This document shows, one piece after another, positions 1 through 8,533 of a DNA stretch of 64,000 bases. This DNA is from Streptomyces sp. TSRI0107 (lineage in GTDB: Bacteria > Actinomycetota > Actinomycetes > Streptomycetales > Streptomycetaceae), in the NCBI RefSeq assembly GCF_001905845.1, contig NZ_LIVZ01000020.1, positions 25,983-89,982 of the forward strand, given 5' to 3'. Below the pieces are notes generated by a model, which saw nothing but the letters and a program-made list of their open reading frames with translations, was not told where the DNA came from and made no database searches. How positions within the stretch are numbered: the stretch's first letter is position 1; each line of letters begins with the position of its first letter. A program made the translations under genes and the position numbers.

Positions 1-1173
1 CGGCTGGAGCGCGGCGTGAACTTCTCGGCGGGTGCCGGCGCGCCCGCCATGGCCTACGCGCCGGGCCCGGAGGCCCACGCTGCCCCCGCCCCGGCCATCC
101 CGCCGGGTGGCGGCGTCGCCGCGGCCCGCGCAGCCGTACGGGGCTCAGGGGCCCCTGTGGCCCCCATACAGGGCCAGGGAACGCCGCCCACGCCCGCCGC
201 ACAGCCCCCGGCTCCGGCCCCGGCTCCGGCACCCGCCCCGACCCCTGTGCACGCCCCCAGCGCGCCTCCCGCCGCCCCGCCGCAGCAGCCCGCCCCCACG
301 GAGGCCCCGGCGGCCCCCGCGGCCGCCGCGGCCGCACCCGCTCCCGGCGCCTGGCCCACCGCCACCGCCGCGGGCAGTGGCCGCCGGCCCGGCGGCTGGC
401 CCACCGCCACGTCCCCGGGCAGCGGCGCGAGCCGCCCCCAGGCCGCCGCCCCGGCCCCCGCCCCTGCTCAGACCGCCCCGTCCCCGTCCGCGCCCCCCGC
501 CGCACCGTCTCCCGCCCAGGTCCCCGCACCCGGCGGGCTGGACCCCCGTGCCCTGTGGCCGAACATCCTGGAGGCGGTGAAGAACCGCCGCCGCTTCACC
601 TGGATCCTGCTCAGCCAGAACGCCCAGGTGACCGGCTTCGACGGCACCACGCTCCAGCTCGGCTTCGTCAACGCCGGTGCCCGCGACAACTTCGCGAGCA
701 GCGGCAGCGAGGACGTGCTGCGGCAGGCGCTCGCCGAGCAGTTCAACGTGCAGTGGAAGATCGACGCGATCGTCGACCCGTCCGGCGGTTCCGCACCGAC
801 CGGCGGCTCCGGCGCCCCCGGCTTCAGCAGCGGCGGCTACGGCGGCGGAGGCAGCGCGGGTGGCTACGGCGGCGGCCCGGCCACCGGCGGCTACGGCGGT
901 GGCGGTACGGCCGCGCCCCAGCGCCCGGCCCAGCCGCAGCCCGCGGCCCCGCCCGCCCCCAGCGCCTCGGCATCCGTGTCCGCCCCCGCCGCGGCGCCCA
1001 CCCCCGTGTCTCCGCCGCCACCCGCCCCGGACCCGGCCCCGGTGCCGGTCGCCCCCGAGGACGACATCCCCGAGGACGACGACCCGGACCTCGACGAGTC
1101 GGCCCTCTCCGGGCAGGAGCTGATCGTGCGGGAGCTGGGGGCGACGGTGATGGAGGAGTTCACCAACGAGTAG
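1..1173 (+). CDS. dnaX: DNA polymerase III gamma/tau subunit, 3' part
   Basis: The reading frame is open from the first base, so this is the C-terminal part of a gene that begins before the window. The visible 390 residues start with a long Ala/Pro-rich linker, then a folded segment beginning LWPNILEAVKNRRRFTW (about residues 180-260) that matches the tau C-terminal domain. After it come a Gly-Tyr-Gly repeat stretch (GGYGGGG, three times), another Pro/Ala linker and an acidic tail (EDDIPEDDDPDLDESALS). DnaX is the clamp-loader ATPase; its AAA+ domain lies outside the window. Location next to purD agrees with the Streptomyces order. The low-complexity linkers are typical of high-GC actinobacterial DnaX. 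Confidence 0.88.
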   Translation, partial: RLERGVNFSAGAGAPAMAYAPGPEAHAAPAPAIPPGGGVAAARAAVRGSGAPVAPIQGQGTPPTPAAQPPAPAPAPAPAPTPVHAPSAPPAAPPQQPAPTEAPAAPAAAAAAPAPGAWPTATAAGSGRRPGGWPTATSPGSGASRPQAAAPAPAPAQTAPSPSAPPAAPSPAQVPAPGGLDPRALWPNILEAVKNRRRFTWILLSQNAQVTGFDGTTLQLGFVNAGARDNFASSGSEDVLRQALAEQFNVQWKIDAIVDPSGGSAPTGGSGAPGFSSGGYGGGGSAGGYGGGPATGGYGGGGTAAPQRPAQPQPAAPPAPSASASVSAPAAAPTPVSPPPPAPDPAPVPVAPEDDIPEDDDPDLDESALSGQELIVRELGATVMEEFTNE

Positions 1174-1260
1174 CCCCCGCCGGGCCCCCGCCAGACCCCC
1201 GTAGCACCCCTGTCGGGCCCCCCGGACGCCTACCGGTCCCCCCGGACGCCTGCCGGCCCC

Positions 1261-1360
1261 CGGCCGACGCCTGCCGGTCACGGTCCCCCCGGCGGACGCC
1301 TGCCGCCCCCCGGCCGACGCCTGCCGGTCACGGTCCCCCTGGCGGACGCCTGCCGCCCCC
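1261..1360. repeat. 50-bp tandem duplication in the dnaX-purD gap
   Basis: Bases 1261-1310 and 1311-1360 are the same 50-mer with one mismatch (c/t at 1290/1340). The unit contains GACGCCTGCCG twice, and degenerate versions of that 11-mer continue on both sides (about 1226-1420). The 352-base gap from 1174 to 1525 holds nothing else recognisable except the purD promoter. The sequence is strongly C-rich on the plus strand; no clear terminator hairpin was found. Confidence 0.8.
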
Positions 1361-1513
1361 CGTCCGACCTCCGTCGGCCCCCCGCCGGACTCCCGTCCGA
1401 CTCCCGCCGGACTCCCGTCCGCCCCCGCCCAACCCCCGTTTTTGGACAAACCCACAATCCCCCCACCCCCACCCCTTCAGCGGCCCGCACAAACCGCCCC
1501 GCCCCGCGCCGGT

Positions 1514-1519
1514 TAGGCT
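1514..1519 (+). promoter_or_regulatory. -10 box of leaderless purD promoter
   Basis: TAGGCT lies 6 bases before the GTG of purD and there is no Shine-Dalgarno sequence. This is the usual geometry of Streptomyces leaderless transcripts, where transcription starts at the start codon. No convincing -35 hexamer is seen. Confidence 0.5.
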
Positions 1520-1525
1520 GACCCC

Positions 1526-2812
<1,287 letters not shown>

Positions 2813-2847
2813 AGCGGCCCCGGACCTCCATCGACACCCGCACCGCA

Positions 2848-2880
2848 CAGGCCCCGGACTCCCAGCGAATCCGGGGCCTG
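2848..2880 (+). terminator. purD terminator hairpin
   Basis: CAGGCCCCGGA (2848-2858) pairs perfectly with TCCGGGGCCTG (2870-2880) around an 11-base loop. There is no U-tract, as is usual in Streptomyces. It lies 35 bases after the purD stop. Confidence 0.75.
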
Positions 2881-3100
2881 ACCCTTGCCCTGCGTCGTTC
2901 ACCTTTCCCCAAAGCCATTCCATCGAGTGACCGATGCCGTATCCGGCTGACGGGCGGCGACACCCCAACTAGGGTGCGGCGCAAGTGTTCCGGCACTTGG
3001 CCCACCGGCATTGCGATGTCAGTCGTGGGTGCCACAGTGGGGGAGTGAGCAACGCCAGGACAGCAACAGCAGCCCGCTTGGGAGGGGGTGAGGTCGGGTC

Positions 3101-4978
3101 GTGACAGGTATGGGTGTGGAGGCGGGAGCGCAGGCCGCGCGGTCCCGTGCGCTCGCCGTGCTGCGGATACGCAGCCGCGCGCTGGCCGTGGCCCTGCTGC
3201 CGGCCGCCGTCGCCGTGGTCCTGCTGGCCGGCGGCTCCACCGGCCGGCTGACGGGGCCGGGCTGGGACGCGGCCCGCTGGGCCGTCTGCGTCGTCGCGCT
3301 GCTCGTACTGCTCGCCGCGGGCGGTTTCGCGCTGGTCGTGGCCCGCGCCCGTCCCGCCGTCAGTCCCACGGTCCCGATCGCCGAGCAGGCGGCCCCGGAC
3401 CTGTACCGGCTGGTGCGCGACCTCGCCGACCGCCTCGACGTGCCGGCCCCCTCGGCGATAGCCCTCACCCCGGACTGCGACAGCTGGCTGGAGGACCGCA
3501 CCCATCCGGCCCACGGCCCGCCTCCGCCGCCCGACGACCCCGACGAGCCGCCCGGCCTCGGCCGCCGCGTCCACCGGCGTACGCAGGCCGCGCCCGTCCT
3601 CGTCATCGGCTCGCCCTTCCTGTGGTGGATGCGCGTCGGCGAGCTGCGCGCCGTCCTCGCCCCGGTCGTCGCCGGTACAGGCCCCTCGGCCCACCCGGAC
3701 CTGGCCGCGGCCCGGCGCTTTGTGCGGGGGCTGGACGCCGCGGTGGCCGTCGCCTCCGCCCCCGGGCGGGGTCCGCTGACCCGCCTGCCCGGCGCCGGCG
3801 TCGGCTGGCTGGCCCGGCTGCTGCTGCGCGGCTGCCGGGAGCACGCCGCCGAGATGGAGCGCGGTGTCGCCGCTGCCGCCGCCGAGCGCGCGCAGGCCGT
3901 GGACTACGGACTCCGCATCGTCGCGCAGGAACAGGTCGGCCTGGCGTACGCGGGCTGGGACCGCCTGCTCACCCGGGTCGCGCTGCCCGCCTGGCGGATG
4001 GGCCGCTGGCCCTCCCGGCTGGACGCGGGTGTCGTCGCCGCCCTCACCGAACTCTCCCGGCGGGACCGGCTGGCCGAGGGCTTCGCCTCCCGCCTCGGCG
4101 AGCGGCCCGCCTGTGACCTGCTGGAGGAGCCCGGCGCGGTGGACGAGGCCGCCTCGCTGCTCGCCGCCCGCCTCTTCCACGGCGGCCCGGCCGAGCAGGG
4201 CCCCGACTGGTCCCCGGTGGACTGGCAGGAGTACCCGGAGGAGGTCGTCGACCGCAAATGGCGCACCGACGCGGCCCGGCTGCACCGCGTCCTCGACACC
4301 CTCGGCGTCCGCCGCACCGCCCCCGACGCCCAGGGCCCGACCCTGGCCCGCGTACTCGACCACCTCACGGGCCGGCCTCACCGGCCGCATGACCCCCACC
4401 AGCCTCACGAGGGCCTGACACCCCAGCCCGGCAGGCACCCGGCCCCCGGCGCCCAGCCGCCCACGGACCCGGCCGCCCCCGCCCCCCGGGACCTGGACCC
4501 GGACCTGGACACTCACCTGGACCCGGACCTGGACGACGGCACCGACCCCGACCAGCTCTCCCCGTCCAACCCCCGCTGCGCCGCGCTGGCCGCCGGCCTC
4601 ACCGACGAGCTCACCCGCGAGGAGGAGACCGCCGCCACCGCCGCACCCCCGACGGCGGCCCCCGCCGCCACCACGCCGGACATCCCGCTCTGGGACGACG
4701 GCACCCTCCCGCTCTTCCCCCTCCAGACCCCGCGCACCCCGCGCGAACTGCTCGCCGACCACATCACGGCAATGGTCTGCTGCGCCGCGATGGACACCGC
4801 GGGCGCGACTCCCGGCCTGGACTGGCTCGACGGCCCTTCCCTCCTGATCAAGGGCGAACGGGCGGCCGATCTGGCCCCGAAGGTACTGAGCCTCATAGAG
4901 GACGGCGATCCGGCCCCGCTCCGCGCCTGGCTGACCGAGGTCGGCATACGCCCGGAGAAGCCGGTACGGCTCGTCTGA
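3101..4978 (+). CDS. membrane protein resembling a degenerate M48 peptidase
   Basis: 625 aa. Two N-terminal membrane segments (about residues 28-45 and 61-83) are followed by a region laid out like M48 (HtpX/Ste24-type) peptidases: LYRLVRDLADRLDVPAP, then VLVIGSPFLWWMRVGELRAV (from about 167). In active M48 enzymes the next helix carries HExxH; here it reads LAPVVAGTG, so the zinc site is missing. The C-terminal half has a Pro-rich linker, an Asp/Leu/Pro repeat near 4490-4560 and a closing helical segment ending IRPEKPVRLV. The GTG start is preceded by a GGGAGGGGG Shine-Dalgarno stretch. The M48 relation is inferred from pattern, not from a search; a plain conserved membrane protein is the alternative. 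Confidence 0.7.
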   Translation: MTGMGVEAGAQAARSRALAVLRIRSRALAVALLPAAVAVVLLAGGSTGRLTGPGWDAARWAVCVVALLVLLAAGGFALVVARARPAVSPTVPIAEQAAPDLYRLVRDLADRLDVPAPSAIALTPDCDSWLEDRTHPAHGPPPPPDDPDEPPGLGRRVHRRTQAAPVLVIGSPFLWWMRVGELRAVLAPVVAGTGPSAHPDLAAARRFVRGLDAAVAVASAPGRGPLTRLPGAGVGWLARLLLRGCREHAAEMERGVAAAAAERAQAVDYGLRIVAQEQVGLAYAGWDRLLTRVALPAWRMGRWPSRLDAGVVAALTELSRRDRLAEGFASRLGERPACDLLEEPGAVDEAASLLAARLFHGGPAEQGPDWSPVDWQEYPEEVVDRKWRTDAARLHRVLDTLGVRRTAPDAQGPTLARVLDHLTGRPHRPHDPHQPHEGLTPQPGRHPAPGAQPPTDPAAPAPRDLDPDLDTHLDPDLDDGTDPDQLSPSNPRCAALAAGLTDELTREEETAATAAPPTAAPAATTPDIPLWDDGTLPLFPLQTPRTPRELLADHITAMVCCAAMDTAGATPGLDWLDGPSLLIKGERAADLAPKVLSLIEDGDPAPLRAWLTEVGIRPEKPVRLV

Positions 4979-5216
4979 GGGCCCTCCCGAGAACCCCCTT
5001 TCCCGGAGCCCGCAGTTCCGCTTTCGGTCAATTCGAAACGAACGGTGACGGAGTCCGTGCGTAATGTGATGTGCTGGGACCGAACAGGCACATGGCAAAG
5101 GCTTGCGACATACGACAAGCACAAGAACGCCACACCCGATCGCCTCCGCACCACACCGCACACAGGGCACAGCAGCACACCGAAAACGCACCGCAAGCAC
5201 CGCAAGCAGGCACAAG

Positions 5217-5264
5217 GCACCGCAGGCACCAGGCACCGCAGGCACCAGGCACCGCAGGCACACG
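5217..5264. repeat. 16-bp triple tandem repeat
   Basis: GCACCGCAGGCACCAG occurs twice in a row (5217-5232, 5233-5248), then as GCACCGCAGGCACACG (5249-5264), with looser GCACCGCAAGCA copies before it. It lies in the leader of the following gene. The rest of the 4979-5305 gap shows only an unusually A/C-rich plus strand. The reading frame that runs through it from 5045 has atypical codon use and is not taken as coding. Confidence 0.8.
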
Positions 5265-5305
5265 CACCACGGCACACGGGGGCCCAAGGGAGGGGAGCAC
5301 GGACC

Positions 5306-6817
5306 ATGGGCTCGGACCACATCCGCCGCTGGGAGTCGGGAGCACTCGCGCACGCCGTGACGGACCCCTTCGGCCAGGGCCCGCTCCCCTGGCTGCGCGG
5401 CAGCGAGACCTACTTCGACGACACCGGTCACGTCGTCCCCTGGTACGTCGACGTGGACACGGCCCCCGACACCCCCGACGCCCGCCGCAGGACCGGCGCC
5501 CGCGTCCCCGCCCCCCGCAGCGCCTCCGGCGCCATCCGCTCCGCCGACGACGTGCGCCGGCAGATCAAGGGCTTCGCCTCCACCGGCGCGGTCGCCCCCG
5601 GCGAGGCCGTCGACTTCCACATCACCGTCGACCCGCCCCAGGAATTCGGCGTCGACGTCTACCGCATCGGCCACTACGGGGGCGACGGCGCCGCGAAGAT
5701 CACCACCAGTCCCCGCCTCTCCGGCATCGTCCAGTCCGCGCCGCTCGCCGCCGACCGCACGGTCTCCTGCCACCACTGGTGGCTGTCCTGGCGGCTCCAG
5801 GTCCCGCCGCACTGGCCCATCGGCGCCTACGTGGCCGTCCTCACCACCGCCGACGGCTACCGCTCCCACGTGCCCTTCACGGTCCGCGACGACCGCCCGG
5901 CCGACTTCCTGCTGGTGCTGCCGGACGTCACCTGGCAGGCGTACAACCTCTACCCGGAGGACGGCCGCACCGGCGCGAGCCTCTACCACGCCTGGGACGA
6001 GGACGGCCGGCTGCTCGGCGAGCGCGACGCCGCGACGACCGTCTCCTTCGACCGGCCGTACGCCGGCGCGGGCCTCCCGCTGCACGTCGGGCACGCCTAC
6101 GACGTCATCCGCTGGGCCGAGCGCTACGGCTACGACCTCGCCTACGCCGACGCCCGCGATCTGCACGCCGGCCGGATCGACCCCGCCCGCTACCGGGCGC
6201 TGATCTTCCCCGGCCACGACGAGTACTGGTCCGTGCCGATGCGCCGCGCCGCCGAGCAGGCCCGCGACCACGGCACCTCCCTGGTGTTCCTCTCCTCCAA
6301 CTCGGTGTACTGGCAGGTCGAGCTGGGCCCGTCCCCGTCCGGCAGCCCCGACCGCCTCCTCACCTGCCGCAAGCGCCAGGGCCCCGGCAAGCCCGTGCTG
6401 TGGCGCGAGATCGACCGCCCCGAACAGGAACTGCTGGGCATCCAGTACGCCGGCCAGGTCCCCGAGCCCCATCCGCTGATCGTCCGCAACGCCGGCCACT
6501 GGCTGTGGGAGGCGACCGGCGCCCACGAGGGCGACGAGATCGCGGGCCTGGTCGCCGGTGAGGCCGACCGGTACTTCCCGCGCGCCCCGCTCCCCGAGCA
6601 CGACGAGCGCGTCCTGCTCGCCCACTCGCCCTACACCGACGCCGACGGCGTCACCCGCCACCAGGAGACGTCCCTCTACCGGGCCCCCTCCGGCGCCTGG
6701 GTCTTCGCGTCCGGAACCTTCGCCTGGTCCCCGGCACTGGACCGCCCGGGCCACGTCGACCGGCGTATCCAGCGCGCCACCGCCAACCTTCTGGACCGCA
6801 TCTGCAAACGTGACTGA
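5306..6817 (+). CDS. LDmfA-domain protein (N,N-dimethylformamidase large-subunit-like)
   Basis: 503 aa from the ATG at 5306, chosen because AGGGGAG lies 8-9 bases upstream and the extra N-terminal residues of longer frames are low-complexity. The body contains a beta-sandwich-like part (GFASTGAVAPGEAVDFHITV, then VDVYRIGHYGGDGAA) and then a hydrolase-like part with LPDVTWQAYNLY and FPGHDEYWS (about residue 302). This pattern is the family known from the large subunit of dimethylformamidase. No signal peptide is evident. The natural substrate in Streptomyces is unknown to me. No small-subunit gene is adjacent, so a true DMFase is unlikely. Confidence 0.75.
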   Translation: MGSDHIRRWESGALAHAVTDPFGQGPLPWLRGSETYFDDTGHVVPWYVDVDTAPDTPDARRRTGARVPAPRSASGAIRSADDVRRQIKGFASTGAVAPGEAVDFHITVDPPQEFGVDVYRIGHYGGDGAAKITTSPRLSGIVQSAPLAADRTVSCHHWWLSWRLQVPPHWPIGAYVAVLTTADGYRSHVPFTVRDDRPADFLLVLPDVTWQAYNLYPEDGRTGASLYHAWDEDGRLLGERDAATTVSFDRPYAGAGLPLHVGHAYDVIRWAERYGYDLAYADARDLHAGRIDPARYRALIFPGHDEYWSVPMRRAAEQARDHGTSLVFLSSNSVYWQVELGPSPSGSPDRLLTCRKRQGPGKPVLWREIDRPEQELLGIQYAGQVPEPHPLIVRNAGHWLWEATGAHEGDEIAGLVAGEADRYFPRAPLPEHDERVLLAHSPYTDADGVTRHQETSLYRAPSGAWVFASGTFAWSPALDRPGHVDRRIQRATANLLDRICKRD

Positions 6818-6835
6818 CCCACTGTCCGTGATCAC

Positions 6836-6851
6836 TCTCCCGTACGGGAGA
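6836..6851. promoter_or_regulatory. perfect 16-bp palindrome upstream of purC
   Basis: TCTCCCGTACGGGAGA is its own reverse complement. It lies 34 bases before the purC start in a 68-base gap, a position fit for an operator or a small terminator of the preceding gene. Confidence 0.45.
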
Positions 6852-6885
6852 ATCGAGCCATTGGACAGAACCACGGGGAGGAACC

Positions 6886-7785
6886 GTGTCCGGATTCGTC
6901 GAAAAGCCCGAGCCGCTCCAGGTTCCGGGTCTGGTGCATCTGCACACCGGCAAGGTGCGCGACCTGTACCAGAACGAGGCGGGCGACCTCGTGATGGTCG
7001 CCAGCGACCGCATCTCCGCCTACGACTGGGTGCTGCCGACCGAGATCCCCGACAAGGGCCGGGTCCTCACCCAGCTCTCCCTGTGGTGGTTCGACCAGCT
7101 CGCCGACCTGGCCCCCAGCCACGTCCTGAGCACCGAGCTGCCCGAGGGCGCCCCCGCCGACTGGGCGGGCCGCACCCTGGTGTGCAAGTCGCTGCGGATG
7201 GTCCAGGTGGAGTGCGTGGCCCGCGGGTATCTCACCGGCTCCGGCCTGGCCGAGTACAACGAGTCCCGTACGGTCTGCGGCCTCGCCCTCCCCGAAGGCC
7301 TCACCGACGGCTCGGAGCTGCCCGCCCCGATCTTCACCCCGGCGACCAAGGCCGCCGTCGGCGAGCACGACGAGAACGTCTCCTACGAGGAGGTCGCCCG
7401 CCAGGTCGGCGCCGAGACCGCCGCCCAGCTGCGCCAGGCGACCCTCGCCGTCTACTCCCGGGCCCGGGACATCGCCCGCGACCGGGGCATCATCCTCGCG
7501 GACACCAAGTTCGAGTTCGGCTACGAGGACGGCACCCTGATCCTCGCCGACGAGGTGCTGACCCCGGACTCCTCCCGCTTCTGGCCGGCCGACCAGTGGC
7601 AGCCGGGCCGCGCGCAGCCGTCGTACGACAAGCAGTTCGTGCGCGACTGGCTGACCTCCGCCGAGTCCGGCTGGGACCGCAGGAGCGAGCAGCCGCCGCC
7701 CGCGCTGCCGCAGCAGGTCGTGGACGCGACCCGGGCGAAGTACGTGGAGGCGTACGAGCGCCTGACGGGTCTCACCTGGAGCTGA
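6886..7785 (+). CDS. purC: SAICAR synthetase
   Basis: Ligates aspartate to CAIR with ATP, giving SAICAR in purine synthesis. The 299-aa length fits the longer SAICAR synthetases. The N-terminal GKVRDLY (about residue 22), the VECVARGYLTGSG segment and the DTKFEFGYEDG signature (about residue 206) are all intact. The GTG start has a good Shine-Dalgarno sequence (GGGGAGGA, 6878-6883 region). The gene stands alone between the LDmfA-type gene and a strong hairpin; the other pur genes are 5 kb and more downstream. Confidence 0.96.
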   Translation: MSGFVEKPEPLQVPGLVHLHTGKVRDLYQNEAGDLVMVASDRISAYDWVLPTEIPDKGRVLTQLSLWWFDQLADLAPSHVLSTELPEGAPADWAGRTLVCKSLRMVQVECVARGYLTGSGLAEYNESRTVCGLALPEGLTDGSELPAPIFTPATKAAVGEHDENVSYEEVARQVGAETAAQLRQATLAVYSRARDIARDRGIILADTKFEFGYEDGTLILADEVLTPDSSRFWPADQWQPGRAQPSYDKQFVRDWLTSAESGWDRRSEQPPPALPQQVVDATRAKYVEAYERLTGLTWS

Positions 7786-7792
7786 CACGACG

Positions 7793-7819
7793 AAGGCCCC
7801 GGTCGGTGACCGGGGCCTT
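7793..7819 (+). terminator. purC terminator hairpin
   Basis: AAGGCCCCGGTC and GACCGGGGCCTT form a perfect 12-bp stem with a 3-base loop. Since the structure works in both directions it may also end transcription of the tRNA-Gly read from the other strand. A near-identical copy lies at 11735-11761. Confidence 0.85.
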
Positions 7820-7828
7820 GGTGACTGG

Positions 7829-7901
7829 AGCGGACGACGAGGCTCGAACTCGCGACCTCAACCTTGGCAAGGTTGCGCTCTACCAACTGAGCTACGTCCG
7901 C
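7829..7901 (-). tRNA. tRNA-Gly(GCC), copy 1
   Basis: Read on the minus strand the sequence folds as a canonical cloverleaf: acceptor GCGGACG/CGTCCGC, D arm GCTC/GAGC, anticodon arm CAACC-TTGCCAA-GGTTG, T arm with TTCGAGC. CCA is not encoded. A TATAGT -10 box (7924-7929) overlaps the stop codon of the response-regulator gene upstream of it. Identical to the tRNA at 11771-11843. Confidence 0.97.
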
Positions 7902-7924
7902 GTTGCGCCGTGGCGCGAGAGCAA

Positions 7925-8533
7925 CTATACCCAACCTCGCTCGCGTGCGAGACGCACCGCCGCATGCCGGTTCTCCACGCCGAGCTTCGAGACGGCCGAC
8001 GAGAGGTAGTTCCGGACCGTCCCCTGGGACAGCACGGCCCGCTCGGCGATCTCCGCGACCGGCGCCCCGTCGGCGGCCAGCTCCAGCACCTCGGCCTCGC
8101 GCGCGGTGAGCGGCGAGTCCCCGGCGGAGATCGCGTCGGCGGCCAACTCCGGATCCACGTAGCGGTTTCCGGCGTGCACGGTCCGGATGATCTCGGCGAG
8201 CCGCTGCGCGCTGACCGTCTTCGGGACGAACCCCCGCACACCGGCCGCGAGAGCCCGCTTCAGATGCCCGGGCCTCCCGTGACTGGTCACGATCAGCACC
8301 CGGCAGCCGGGCAGTTCCGTCCGCAGCGATGTGGCGACCTTCACACCGTCGGCGCCCGGCATCTGCAGATCGAGCACCGCCACGTCGGGCGCGTGCGCCC
8401 GCGCCATCGCCAGCGCCTCCGGCCCGCTCGCCGCCTCCGCGACGACGAGCAGATCGTCCTCGAGCGAGAGCAACGCGGCCAGCGCCCCCCGGATGAGGTG
8501 CTCGTCGTCGGCGAGCAGCACCCGCACACTCAC
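7925..8533 (-). CDS. LuxR/NarL-family response regulator
   Basis: 202 aa. The receiver domain has the acidic pair D9/D10, the phosphoacceptor D55 (AVLDLQM) and VPK near residue 104. The C-terminal LuxR-type helix-turn-helix begins LTAREAEVLELAADG and ends with the recognition helix SQGTVRNYLSSAVSKLG. The GTG start overlaps the stop of the sensor-kinase gene by 4 bp, so the two are co-translated and form a cognate pair. The last gene of a four-gene minus-strand operon (ABC ATPase, permease, kinase, regulator). The type resembles DesR/LiaR-like regulators that control an adjacent exporter; that role here is inferred. Confidence 0.93.
   Translation of the reverse strand: MSVRVLLADDEHLIRGALAALLSLEDDLLVVAEAASGPEALAMARAHAPDVAVLDLQMPGADGVKVATSLRTELPGCRVLIVTSHGRPGHLKRALAAGVRGFVPKTVSAQRLAEIIRTVHAGNRYVDPELAADAISAGDSPLTAREAEVLELAADGAPVAEIAERAVLSQGTVRNYLSSAVSKLGVENRHAAVRLARERGWV

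Noticed and set aside
5217..5264. CRISPR array
   Set aside because: Units are contiguous with no spacers and no cas genes are near.
5045..5305. 87-residue N-terminal extension of the LDmfA-type protein
   Set aside because: Codon usage and composition are abnormal (His/Thr/Lys-rich, tandem repeat), and a good Shine-Dalgarno sequence marks the ATG at 5306.
2969..6874. Minus-strand open frame of 1301 codons
   Set aside because: Antisense shadow of two well-formed plus-strand genes; composition is typical of reverse-frame translation in GC-rich DNA (Gly/Arg/Val-rich, no domain).
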